A stretch of 57,611 nucleotides of DNA, taken from an uncultured Opitutia bacterium (GTDB lineage Bacteria > Verrucomicrobiota > Verrucomicrobiia > Opitutales > Opitutaceae). How positions within the stretch are numbered: position 1 is the first letter of the stretch; each line of letters starts with the position of its first letter. This document shows, piece after piece, positions 1 through 7,067 of this stretch. The position numbers were made by a program, and so were the translations under genes. The notes beneath the pieces were generated by a model that was not told the origin of the DNA, did not search any database, and saw nothing but the letters and a program-made list of their open reading frames with translations. The stretch spans positions 1-57,611 of the forward strand of contig CAIQKV010000050.1 in NCBI GenBank assembly GCA_903872505.1. The letters are read 5' to 3'.

Positions 1-21
1 CTATTCGCGAATAGCGTATTC
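1..21. promoter_or_regulatory. Putative operator: three alternating half-sites before the winged-helix gene
   Basis: Bases 1-14 are a perfect palindrome (CTATTCGCGAATAG). The half-site TATTC recurs at 17-21, so the order is TATTC, GAATA, TATTC with 2- and 3-base spacers. It ends 2 bases before the ATG at 24. That position suits autoregulation by the winged-helix protein encoded next, which is inference. The left edge of the window cuts off whatever lies upstream. Confidence 0.4.
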
Positions 22-23
22 CA

Positions 24-542
24 ATGTTTACCAAGGCACAGGACATCGTAGTCGCGCTCAAGCTTAGTCTTGGAGCAGCGAAGAAAAGTTATGCAGATTT
101 GGGTCAAGCACTAGGAATGAGCGCCTCCGAAGTCCATGCGGCGGTGCGGCGCCTTGGCGCCGCCCATTTGATCGACCCCGAAACCAAGGAAATCCGGCGT
201 GAAGTGCTGCGCAACTTTCTCGTGCATGGCGTACCTTATGCCTATCCCGCGAGTCAGAAGGAAGTCACTCGTGGGATGCCCACGGCGTGGGCGGCTCCGG
301 CCATGTCCAGCAGGTTCAGCACATCCGACCAGCTTCCTCCAGTCTGGCCAGACCCGGACGGACGGGTGCAAGGCTCAGCCGTCGAACCACTCTATGCCAG
401 CGTGCCAGGTGCTGCGCGTCGCGACCCGGCACTCTACGACCTGCTGGCTTTAGTGGACGCCCTCCGCATTGGTCGGGCGCGGGAGCGTAATTTGGCAGAA
501 GAGGAAATCTCCCGTCGGTTGAACGTCCATGCCATCGCCTAA
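24..542 (+). CDS. Winged-helix protein, likely antitoxin/regulator of a two-gene module
   Basis: A 172-residue protein. Residues about 5-65 read as a winged helix: a helix with KLSLGAAKKSYADLGQALG, a recognition helix with SASEVHAAVRRL, then a short wing with LIDPETKEIRR. The C-terminal half is rich in Pro, Ala and Arg and I do not recognise it. There is an in-frame stop at 12-14, so ATG 24 is the first possible start; no Shine-Dalgarno is visible, so it may be leaderless. Its last 14 bases overlap the nucleotidyltransferase gene. The pairing resembles AbiEi/AbiEii-type toxin-antitoxin modules, where the first gene is a winged-helix antitoxin that represses its own promoter. The toxin-antitoxin role is inferred from arrangement, not from a recognised antitoxin signature. 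Confidence 0.75.
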   Translation: MFTKAQDIVVALKLSLGAAKKSYADLGQALGMSASEVHAAVRRLGAAHLIDPETKEIRREVLRNFLVHGVPYAYPASQKEVTRGMPTAWAAPAMSSRFSTSDQLPPVWPDPDGRVQGSAVEPLYASVPGAARRDPALYDLLALVDALRIGRARERNLAEEEISRRLNVHAIA

Positions 543-1221
543 CCTTGGAGCGTTGCGGGCGGTGGCGGACCGACTCGACGGGTTGGGACTCAGTTACGCC
601 TTTGTCGGCGGGTCCATCGTCGCCCTGCTTCTGGATGACCCCGGACTGTCACCGGTTCGCCCAACCGACGATTTCGACGTCATCTTGGGTGTCGTGACCA
701 CCGAACGATATTCCGACCTTGAGGCGCGGATCCGCACACTTGGATTCCAGCATGATATGAGACCAGGAGCACCGCTTTGCCGCTGGATGCTCGGCGATCT
801 GAGGGTGGATATCATGCCGACAGAGGGCGAAACCCTTGGGCTCAACACGGCTTGGTTTAAGGAAGCCCTGACAACGGTGACGGAGAAGGAGTTTGCGCAC
901 ACTAAGCTGAAACTGATTTCACCGGTCGCATTCCTTGCCACCAAGCACGTCGCCTTTACCGACCGCGGTGCCGGCGACTATTACGCGAGCCACGATCTCG
1001 AGGACTTTATCACGGTGATCGACGGCCGGGAAAATATCATCGACGAAGTGAACAACGCGCCGAAGGAACTCCGCGGCTACGTCATTGAATCCATTCGTCG
1101 CCTGATGGCGGTCAGGGCCTTTGTCGACGCGTTGCCTAGCCATGTTCCCGGTGACCAAGCCAGTCAGGGGCGGCTGCCGGGCCTGCGGGGTAAATTGCGC
1201 GCGATTGCGGCACTCACTTGA
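529..1221 (+). CDS. Nucleotidyltransferase-fold protein, AbiEii-like
   Basis: A 230-residue protein with the signature of the minimal nucleotidyltransferase fold: GGS at residues 27-29, the TDDFD motif at 46-50 supplying two acidic metal ligands (D48, D50), and a third Asp in LRVDIMP (D94). Proteins of this type transfer a nucleotide to RNA or protein; AbiEii and MenA relatives act as toxins on tRNA or by GTP binding. The start overlaps the preceding winged-helix gene by 14 bases, so the two are probably translationally coupled. It lies next to a tRNA-Gly remnant marking an island end, consistent with accessory or defence cargo. Toxicity is inference; a house-keeping nucleotidyltransferase of unknown target is the alternative. 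Confidence 0.75.
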   Translation: MPSPNLGALRAVADRLDGLGLSYAFVGGSIVALLLDDPGLSPVRPTDDFDVILGVVTTERYSDLEARIRTLGFQHDMRPGAPLCRWMLGDLRVDIMPTEGETLGLNTAWFKEALTTVTEKEFAHTKLKLISPVAFLATKHVAFTDRGAGDYYASHDLEDFITVIDGRENIIDEVNNAPKELRGYVIESIRRLMAVRAFVDALPSHVPGDQASQGRLPGLRGKLRAIAALT

Positions 1222-1256
1222 GTGCAGGGTAAAAATTTGGCGCGCAATGCCCGCGA

Positions 1257-1520
1257 CTACGAAGCACGCACGATCGCGAGGATGGCAACCTTGAGCTTCG
1301 GATTCAGTTCTGACCATGCTGCGATGACCTCGCGGAGATCAGCGTCATCGTTGGTCTCCACGAGGCGAGCTGGGGCACTTTCGGGCGCGATGGTTTCCGG
1401 ACATTTCTCCTCGTGTGCGTCTCCCAGTGCTCCGGGAGCTTGAACGCTTTCACACGTATCCGGCGCCGCAGTGGGTTGTGTAAATACTCCGTCCCGTTCG
1501 AGTCTCTTCGCCCGCTCCAT
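1257..1520 (-). CDS. Short reading frame starting inside the tRNA-Gly remnant; possible integrase C-terminal fragment
   Basis: An 87-residue frame on the minus strand. Its first residues (MERAKRLER) are simply the antisense of the tRNA-Gly remnant at 1496-1519. The last 25 residues contain an ordered helix (EVIAAWSELNPKLKVAILAI). I recall similar W..L.P.....I...V tails at the ends of tyrosine recombinases or small proteins beside them in Verrucomicrobia and Planctomycetes, but I cannot confirm that here. If so, this is the 3' remnant of an integrase lost when the island decayed. The middle is low-complexity (APE, Pro, Ala). It may also be non-coding. Confidence 0.3.
   Translation of the reverse strand: MERAKRLERDGVFTQPTAAPDTCESVQAPGALGDAHEEKCPETIAPESAPARLVETNDDADLREVIAAWSELNPKLKVAILAIVRAS
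1496..1519 (+). other. 3' end of a tRNA-Gly: attachment-site remnant (attR-like)
   Basis: The 24 bases hold the T-loop GTTCGAGT, the 3' T-stem strand CTCTT, the 3' acceptor strand CGCCCGC, discriminator T and CCA. T73 and this acceptor match bacterial tRNA-Gly (compare the TTCGAGTCTC...CCCGCTCCA end of E. coli tRNA-Gly-GCC). The bases before it (CGTCCC) cannot pair with CTCTT, so the tRNA breaks off here. Integrases commonly recombine inside the 3' part of a tRNA and leave such a copy at the far end of the element. The intact tRNA-Gly should lie to the left of this window. Confidence 0.75.
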
Positions 1521-1525
1521 TTACC

Positions 1526-1557
1526 AAAGACCCCCGGGTGTTCTCCCGGGGGTCTTT
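1526..1557. terminator. Rho-independent terminator, bidirectional
   Basis: A perfect stem of AAAGACCCCCGGG with CCCGGGGGTCTTT around a 6-base loop, with a T-run on the plus strand and a matching A-run before it, so it can work both ways. It starts 7 bases after the CCA of the tRNA-Gly remnant, as expected for the original tRNA terminator. It also separates the island from the lipoprotein gene on the minus strand. Confidence 0.9.
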
Positions 1558-1583
1558 TTGTGTCCAACGGCTGCGCGCCGGGC

Positions 1584-2111
1584 TCAGTTCGGGTCGAGCT
1601 TCAGCTTCACCGCTTTTCCGTTCTGGTAGGTGACCCAGAGGGTGTACGAGGGCAGGTCGGCGAGCTCCATCGAGCCGCCCTGCGGGCCGCCCGTGGTGGC
1701 AATGCTCTGCGGGCCCGTTCCCAGTCCGCCCATGCCGCGGGGCATCTGGCCGCCGGTGGGGCTCGGCTCGGTGTTGGACGGCTGGTAGTGCTGCTCGCTG
1801 TTGAGGTTGTACCTGAGGGCGCCGGCCTCGGGGGTGGGATAGTAGTTCTTGTACGTCCACTTCTCGCCCTTGCCCTCCGGGGTTGCCACCGGGTCCACCG
1901 TGGAAGGCTTGCCGATCGCCATGTAAACCATGTCGGGGGTGAACCCGAGCGCGATGACGCCCTTGTCGATGTAGTTCTTTTCCCACGGCTTCAGCGTGGC
2001 ATAGACGGCGGACTTTTCCTGGATGCGGGTGGAGGAGCCATCGGTTTCACAACCGGTGACGAACAGGGCGAGCCCGAGGGCGGCGCCGAGGAGAACGGTG
2101 GCTTTGTTCAT
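1584..2111 (-). CDS. Predicted lipoprotein
   Basis: A 175-residue protein with a short signal peptide and lipobox VTGC (lipidated Cys at residue 21). Residues 42-70 (LKPWEKNYIDKGVIALGFTPDMVYMAIGKP) resemble the short BamE/SmpA-type motif in which a helix-turn is followed by 'G.t...V...lGkP'. The middle (about residues 100-145) is Gly/Pro/Thr-rich and probably unstructured; the C-terminus (LPSYTLWVTYQNGKAVKLKLDPN) reads as two beta strands. It is probably an envelope lipoprotein, but its specific role is unknown. It is transcribed away from the hexapeptide gene, and the 224 bases between the two hold no recognised feature beyond probable promoters. Confidence 0.8.
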   Translation of the reverse strand: MNKATVLLGAALGLALFVTGCETDGSSTRIQEKSAVYATLKPWEKNYIDKGVIALGFTPDMVYMAIGKPSTVDPVATPEGKGEKWTYKNYYPTPEAGALRYNLNSEQHYQPSNTEPSPTGGQMPRGMGGLGTGPQSIATTGGPQGGSMELADLPSYTLWVTYQNGKAVKLKLDPN

Positions 2112-2335
2112 GTGGGTTGGGGGGAGAAAATCGGCGGGGACCGGCGGGCAGCCTGATCGGGGTGCGGGGGGCCGGCGATCCGTCTGCGGCGGGTGCGTGG
2201 GAAATGCGACATCGGGGCCCGCGAAAGGTTGCGCGCAGCAGAGCGGGGCCCGGCGGCACCGTCAATCGGCGAGTTTTCCCCGGCGCCGCGATTCGCGCGT
2301 TGCGACCGGCGCCGTGACCCACCTTACTCCGGGTC

Positions 2336-3019
2336 GTGAAAGCCTCCGATTTCTTTGCCCTGCCGGCGTCACTGGCGCCGTTTGAATCGGCGTTTCCCAC
2401 CAATGTTCCCCCCTGGGAGTGGCTGCGGGGCATCGCCCCGGCGCTCGCCGCGCACAAGTTCGACCAGCCGATGCGGCCGGTGCCCCCCGGCGTGCACGTG
2501 GAGGGGTTCGTCTACCTGCACCCCTCGGTCATTCTCCCGCACACGGCCACGATCATCGGCCCGGTGTGGATCGGGGCGAACACCGAGATCCGCCCCGGCG
2601 CGTTCCTCCGGGGCAACGTCATCGTCGGCGAGCACTGCATCCTCGGCAATTCGTGCGAGTACAAGAACTGCCTGCTCATGAACCGCGTGCAGACGCCGCA
2701 CTTCAACTACGTCGGCGACTCGATCCTCGGCAACGGCGCGCATTTCGGCGCCGGCGTCATCTGCTCCAACGTCCGGCTCGACAACAAGAACGTGACCATC
2801 GCCCTCCCGGGCGGCACCGTCGCCGACACCGGTTTGCGGAAGTTCGGCGCCGTGGTAGGCGACCGGGCCGAGGTGGGCTGCAACGCCGTGCTCCAGCCCG
2901 GCACGCTGCTCGGCCCGCGCTCGCTCGTGATGCCGCTCACGGCCTTCGGCGGCTGCCTCGCCCCCGCGACCATCGCCCACAGCCGCCAGCAGGTCAGCAC
3001 GCTGCCGCGCCGGGATTGA
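2336..3019 (+). CDS. Left-handed beta-helix (hexapeptide) acyl/nucleotidyltransferase, GlmU-C-like
   Basis: A 227-residue protein, GTG start. From about residue 60 to 205 it shows isoleucine/valine-spaced hexapeptide repeats (IIGPVWIGANTEIRPGAFLRGNVIVGEHCILGN), the left-handed parallel beta-helix of acyltransferases. The run NRVQTPHFNYVGDSILGNGAHFGAGVICSN is close to the C-terminal acetyltransferase part of GlmU and to stand-alone UDP-GlcNAc diphosphorylase-related proteins. There is no N-terminal pyrophosphorylase domain, only about 55 residues of unknown fold. Likely a sugar-nucleotide acyltransferase; the substrate is unknown. It sits 36 bases upstream of trpS on the same strand and could be cotranscribed. 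Confidence 0.8.
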   Translation: MKASDFFALPASLAPFESAFPTNVPPWEWLRGIAPALAAHKFDQPMRPVPPGVHVEGFVYLHPSVILPHTATIIGPVWIGANTEIRPGAFLRGNVIVGEHCILGNSCEYKNCLLMNRVQTPHFNYVGDSILGNGAHFGAGVICSNVRLDNKNVTIALPGGTVADTGLRKFGAVVGDRAEVGCNAVLQPGTLLGPRSLVMPLTAFGGCLAPATIAHSRQQVSTLPRRD

Positions 3020-3055
3020 CGCCCGCCCCCGGCCTCCGTGAAGCTCGCCCCTCCC

Positions 3056-4021
3056 ATGCGCACCCTCACCGGCATCCAGCCCACCGGCACGCTCCACATC
3101 GGCAATTATTTTGGCGCGATGCGGCCGGCCATCGAGGCGCAGGCGCGCGGCGACTGCTTCTATTTCATCGCCGACCTGCACTCGATGACGACGGTCACCG
3201 ATGCCGCGGTGCGCCGGGCGAACACCCGCGGCGTGGCCCTCGACTGGCTGGCCTGCGGACTCGACCCCAAGACCAGCGTGTTCTGGCGGCAGAGCGACGT
3301 GCCCGAGGTCTGCGAGCTGACCTGGATGATCGGCTCCCTCACGCCGATGGGGCTGCTCGAGCGCGCGCACAGCTACAAGGACAAGACCGCGAAGGGCATC
3401 GCCGCGAACTTCGGCCTCTTCGCCTACCCGGTGCTCATGGCGGCCGACATCCTGCTCTACGACACCCAGAAGGTGCCGGTGGGTCGCGACCAGAAGCAGC
3501 ACGTCGAGATGACGCGCGACATCGCGATCAAGTTCAACGAGGCCTATGGCGAGACCCTCGTGGTGCCGGAGCCGGTGATCCGCGAGGAGGTTGCACTGGT
3601 GCCCGGCCTCGACGGCCAGAAGATGAGCAAGAGCTACGGCAACACGATCGAGATTTTCGGCGACGAGGCGGTGCTCCGGAAAAAAATCATGGGCATCAAG
3701 ATGGACAGCCGCACGCCCGCGGAGCCGAAGCCCGACGCGGACAAGAACCTCGCCATCCAGCTGCTCCGGCTCGTGGCGCCCGCCGGGGTCGCGCTCGATT
3801 ACGAGAACCGGCTGCGCGCCGGGGGCCTGGGCTACGGCGACCTGAAGAAGGCGCTGTTCGAGCACTACTGGAGCTACTTTGCCGTCGCCCGCGCGCGGCG
3901 CGCGGATCTCGCGGCCGACCCCGGTTACGTCGAGGGCGTCCTGCGCGACGGCGCCACGCGCGCCCGGGCGGTTGCGGGGGTCGTGCTCCAGCGCGCCCGC
4001 AAGGCCTGCGGGCTGGAGTAA
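3056..4021 (+). CDS. trpS: Tryptophan--tRNA ligase
   Basis: Charges tRNA-Trp with tryptophan in the cytoplasm. 321 residues from ATG 3056; a GTG 18 bases upstream (3038) would add MKLAPP, but the conserved TrpS N-terminus starts at RTLTGIQPTG, so I prefer the ATG. Class I synthetase features are clear: the HIGH-type motif TLHIGN at residues 12-17, the tryptophan-pocket run MAADILLY (128-135), VGRDQKQHVE (142-151) and KMSKS at 189-193. The length fits the bacterial family (about 320-350). The C-terminal helical anticodon-binding part is complete. Confidence 0.97.
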   Translation: MRTLTGIQPTGTLHIGNYFGAMRPAIEAQARGDCFYFIADLHSMTTVTDAAVRRANTRGVALDWLACGLDPKTSVFWRQSDVPEVCELTWMIGSLTPMGLLERAHSYKDKTAKGIAANFGLFAYPVLMAADILLYDTQKVPVGRDQKQHVEMTRDIAIKFNEAYGETLVVPEPVIREEVALVPGLDGQKMSKSYGNTIEIFGDEAVLRKKIMGIKMDSRTPAEPKPDADKNLAIQLLRLVAPAGVALDYENRLRAGGLGYGDLKKALFEHYWSYFAVARARRADLAADPGYVEGVLRDGATRARAVAGVVLQRARKACGLE

Positions 4022-4025
4022 ATGG

Positions 4026-4165
4026 GGTGGAGCGCGTTGTCCCTAACGCGCTTGGTTTTTTTGGGGATGCGGCGCCCTCGCCGCGTCGGGGAGGTTTCCG
4101 CGGCGAGGGCGCCACGGCTCCATCTCCAGCCAAGACACAACGCGTTGAGGGCAATGCGTTCCACC
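4026..4165. repeat. 140-bp MITE-like palindromic element, copy 1
   Basis: Imperfect terminal inverted repeats start with GGTGGAGCGCGTTGTC and end with the complement of GGTGGAACGCATTG. Inside is a GC-rich core of GCGGCGCCCTCGCCGCG pairing with CGCGGCGAGGGCGCC. The whole element recurs in reverse orientation at 41362-41496. It fills the space between the convergent trpS and plsC genes. No protein is encoded, so it would depend on a transposase elsewhere or be an old scar. Confidence 0.8.
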
Positions 4166-4183
4166 TTCGGCCAAGCGTGGCGT

Positions 4184-4843
4184 CTAAATCACCAGCACCA
4201 CCGGCTCCCGCAGCGCGGCAATGTGCGCCATGATCCGGCTGCTGGCGACCTGGTAGCGCTCCTTGCCCGCCGCGGGATCGTCATACACGGCCGGCAGGAT
4301 GGGGGGACCGAACACGACCGACACCGGCGTGCCAAGGTGCAGCCCGCGGCCCCTGCCGTAGGCCTCGAAGGCGCCGAAGATCCGCGCCGGGATCACGGGC
4401 ACCTGCGCGCGGCAGCAGATGAGGCCGACGCCGGCCTTGGGCGCCTTCAACTCGCCGTCGGACGAGCGCGTGCCCTCGGGAAAAAGGATCAGGCCCTTGC
4501 CCTCCTTCAGGGCCCGCAGCACCCGCTTGATCGCACTGACATCCTGTCCGCTGTCGCGGTCGACCGGGATGGTGCCGACCGCGTCGAGCCACCAGGAGAC
4601 GAGACCGCCTGTCCACAGCGTCTTGCGCGCGAAGGGGATGATCTGGCGCGATACTTGGCAGCCGACCAGGGGCGGGTCGACGTAACTGGCGTGATTGGCT
4701 GCGATGAGAAACGCGCCCTCCCGCGGCAGGTTTTCCAGTCCGGCCACCTCGCCGCGGAACCCGATGTCAAAAATGACCGCCGAGAGATAATGGAAGAAGC
4801 CGTAGACGGGCTCCATCTCCGCCTGGTTGTAGGTCCGGTTCAT
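4184..4843 (-). CDS. plsC: 1-acyl-sn-glycerol-3-phosphate acyltransferase (PlsC family)
   Basis: Adds the second acyl chain to lysophosphatidic acid at the inner membrane, making phosphatidic acid. 219 residues with the family motifs: NHASYVD at residues 50-56 (catalytic His51 and Asp56, an HX4D box) and FPEGTRS at 121-127, plus VPVIPARIFG near 150. Hydrophobic stretches at about 14-28 and 75-92 fit a monotopic membrane protein. Its ATG overlaps the cmk stop by four bases (ATGA), so it is the last gene of the aroA-cmk-plsC operon, an order known from many bacteria. Confidence 0.93.
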   Translation of the reverse strand: MNRTYNQAEMEPVYGFFHYLSAVIFDIGFRGEVAGLENLPREGAFLIAANHASYVDPPLVGCQVSRQIIPFARKTLWTGGLVSWWLDAVGTIPVDRDSGQDVSAIKRVLRALKEGKGLILFPEGTRSSDGELKAPKAGVGLICCRAQVPVIPARIFGAFEAYGRGRGLHLGTPVSVVFGPPILPAVYDDPAAGKERYQVASSRIMAHIAALREPVVLVI

Positions 4844-5511
4844 GCGGGGGGCAGTTTGGCGGCGATGGCGGCGGCCATCTGCTCAATCACTTCGTCGAGC
4901 GTCACGTGCGTGGTGTTGATCGAGGTCGCGCCGGGCGGGCAGGTGAGGGGCGAGGCCTTGCGCGAGGAATCGATGCGGTCGCGCTCGCGGATCTGGTCCT
5001 GCTGACCCTGGCCGGCACGGCGGCGCTCGCGCTCCCCGGCCTCGGCATGGAGAAAAAACCGGAAGTCGGCCGACGGGAAAATCGCCGAGCCGATGTCGCG
5101 ACCCTCCATCACGAGGCCACGGAAACCCTTGGCGCGGGCCACCCCGGCGAGGCCGCGCTGGTAGGCGAGCAGCGCCGCCCGCAGCTCGGGGATGGCGGCG
5201 AAGTGGGACACGGCGTCGTTCACCTCACGACTGCGGATCTCGTCCCCGGCCACGCGCCCGTCGATCTCCATCTCGGCGGAGCGGCCGTTAAGGCGTGTGC
5301 TGAGTTTCAGGCCGCTGAGGGCGGCCTGAAGGGCCGGCAGGTCACCGGGCGAGACCCCGCGGCGCAGCATCTCGGCGGTGAGCGCGCGGTAGAAGGATCC
5401 GGTGTCGACATGCAGCAGGTCGAACCGCGCGCTCAGGGCGAGCGACGAGGAGGACTTGCCCGAGGCCGCGCCGCCGTCGATGGCGACAATGATGAAGGGG
5501 GTGGGGGCCAT
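4840..5511 (-). CDS. cmk: Cytidylate kinase
   Basis: Phosphorylates CMP and dCMP with ATP. 223 residues: P-loop GGAASGKS at 13-20, the DTGSFYRA segment (about 36-43) of the CMP-binding region, and GRDIGSAIFPSADFRFFLHA (about 140-160). The length matches bacterial Cmk. The ATG at 5511 shares a base with the aroA stop (TGATG), and the end overlaps plsC, so the three genes are translationally coupled. Pairing cmk with aroA and plsC is typical and here suggests growth-linked expression rather than a special function. Confidence 0.96.
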   Translation of the reverse strand: MAPTPFIIVAIDGGAASGKSSSSLALSARFDLLHVDTGSFYRALTAEMLRRGVSPGDLPALQAALSGLKLSTRLNGRSAEMEIDGRVAGDEIRSREVNDAVSHFAAIPELRAALLAYQRGLAGVARAKGFRGLVMEGRDIGSAIFPSADFRFFLHAEAGERERRRAGQGQQDQIRERDRIDSSRKASPLTCPPGATSINTTHVTLDEVIEQMAAAIAAKLPPA

Positions 5512-6803
5512 CAGGCTTTCAGCGAGTTTTGGCGCAGGGACTCCAGCAACTCAAAAAAGTTGGGAAAAGTCTTCGCGCAGCAGCCGGGTTCCCTGATCGC
5601 GAGCCACGGCCGTCCGTCCTGGTGCAGGTCATGGCAGCCGAGGATGCCGAAACTCATCGCGAACCGGTGGTCGTGGTAGGTCTCGATCTCGACGCCGGCC
5701 TTCAGCGGGCGGGGATGGATTTCCAGCGCATCCTCGGTCTCGACGACGTGCTGGCCGAGTTTGGTCAGCTCGCGCGCCATGCCGGCGACGCGGTCGGTCT
5801 CCTGCTTGCGAGTGTGCGCGATGCCGGTGATTTTCGTCGGACCACTGAGCAACGGGGCGATCGCGGCGAGTGTGAGAAAAGTGTCCGAGATTTCGCGGAA
5901 ATCCTCCACGATCAGGGCGCCGGGGGCCCGCTGCCGCACGCGGTCAAGGACCTCGGCGAAGGCCGCGTCGCCCTGCAGGCCGGCGCCGGGCGGGCGCAGC
6001 CCCGGCAGGGTCGCATCACCGCCGGCGACCAGGCCGAGGGCCTGGAAATAGCTCGCGGCGGTGGCGTCGGGCTCGATCGCGTAGGTGCCGCGCGAGGCAT
6101 AGCGGCCCGGGGCGAGGGAGAAGCGCGCCGCCGCGGCCGCCGGGACGACGGGTTGGCCGAACTCCGCCATGAGCCGCAGGGTCATGGCCACGAACGTCCG
6201 GCGCACGCCGCCGACGAGCTGCACCTCGACCGGGGCGGCGGCGAGCGGCGCGACCATGAGCAGGGCCGACAGCAGCTGGCTGCTTTCGCTTGCATCGAGG
6301 CTGACGGTGCCGCCGCGCAGGCCGTGCGCACGGATCTCAAGCGGAAGAAACCCCTCCTCACCCAGGCAGCGGATGTCCGCCCCCAGCGCGCGCAACCCCC
6401 CGATCAACCCTGACATCGGCCGCTTGCGCATCTGCGGCACGCCATCGAGGCGGTAGGTGCCCCGGGGCGCGGCGGCGCAGAGCGCCGTGAGGAATCGCGC
6501 CGCCGTGCCGGCGAGCCCGACCGAAAGATCCGCCTCACCCACCGTGAAGCCCTGCGCCTGGCCGGCGACGCGCAGGGTGAGGGCGCGTGCGTCGGCCTCG
6601 ACCGTGAAACCGAGCTGGCGGAGCGCCGCGGCCATCAGCTGCGTGTCCTCGCTGAACAGCGCGCCGGTCAGCGTGACGGGCTGGTCGCACAGCGCGGCAA
6701 GCAGCAGCGCGCGGTTGGTGATGCTCTTCGAGCCGGGCAGCGTCACCGCCCCGCGCACCGGGCGGGTGAAGGGCGGGATCGGCAGCGGGTCGGGCAGGGA
6801 CAT
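5511..6803 (-). CDS. aroA: 3-phosphoshikimate 1-carboxyvinyltransferase (EPSP synthase)
   Basis: Sixth step of the shikimate pathway: joins PEP to shikimate-3-phosphate. 430 residues from the ATG at 6803; the frame stays open upstream to 6872 but those residues (MRPAGGKK...) do not look like AroA. Motifs: PGSKSITNR (23-31, shikimate phosphate binding), GLAGTAARF in place of the usual GNAGTA (a Leu for Asn change beside the PEP loop), ASESSQ, and DHRFAMSF near the C-terminus. First gene of aroA-cmk-plsC; prephenate dehydrogenase lies upstream on the same strand, so aromatic amino acid synthesis is clustered here. Three 17-bp palindromes lie 97-230 bases upstream of the start. Confidence 0.95.
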   Translation of the reverse strand: MSLPDPLPIPPFTRPVRGAVTLPGSKSITNRALLLAALCDQPVTLTGALFSEDTQLMAAALRQLGFTVEADARALTLRVAGQAQGFTVGEADLSVGLAGTAARFLTALCAAAPRGTYRLDGVPQMRKRPMSGLIGGLRALGADIRCLGEEGFLPLEIRAHGLRGGTVSLDASESSQLLSALLMVAPLAAAPVEVQLVGGVRRTFVAMTLRLMAEFGQPVVPAAAAARFSLAPGRYASRGTYAIEPDATAASYFQALGLVAGGDATLPGLRPPGAGLQGDAAFAEVLDRVRQRAPGALIVEDFREISDTFLTLAAIAPLLSGPTKITGIAHTRKQETDRVAGMARELTKLGQHVVETEDALEIHPRPLKAGVEIETYHDHRFAMSFGILGCHDLHQDGRPWLAIREPGCCAKTFPNFFELLESLRQNSLKA

Positions 6804-6899
6804 GGAGCGCAGTAGCGTCGGCGAGCCCGGCCCCTGCGCCAAGGTGTTTTTTTTGCCTCCCGCCGGCCGCATTTATGCCCGGCCAGCCCGATGGTCAGC

Positions 6900-7033
6900 G
6901 TAACCTATTGGGTTACTCTTTACCGGGGGCGACGCCGGGGTGGGAAGGCCGGATTGTAACCCAATAGGTTATCATTGGCCGGGCGGACGCGGCGCCGCGG
7001 TGCGGAAAACCCGTTTGTAACGTATTGCGTTAC
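6900..7033. promoter_or_regulatory. Three 17-bp palindromes in tandem upstream of aroA
   Basis: Sites at 6900-6916 (GTAACCTATTGGGTTAC), 6956-6972 (GTAACCCAATAGGTTAT) and 7017-7033 (GTAACGTATTGCGTTAC). All fit RTAACSTATTGSGTTAC once the middle one is reversed; the arms GTAAC/GTTAC are symmetric, the core TATTG is not. Spacing is 56 and 61 bases, and the GC-rich spacers share similarity. They lie between prephenate dehydrogenase and aroA. Operators for an aromatic-pathway regulator are one reading; a small tandem repeat family is the other. Confidence 0.6.
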
Positions 7034-7067
7034 TAACGGGCGCGGCCGGGATCCGGCTGAGCCGGGG

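Noticed and set aside
1304-1567. A minus-strand frame with WSGRRDSN.
   Set aside because: Antisense translation of the tRNA-Gly remnant; useful as a pointer to the tRNA but not a gene.
2369-3865. A 498-residue open frame antisense to the hexapeptide protein and trpS.
   Set aside because: It covers two sense genes with convincing motifs and has shadow-type composition.
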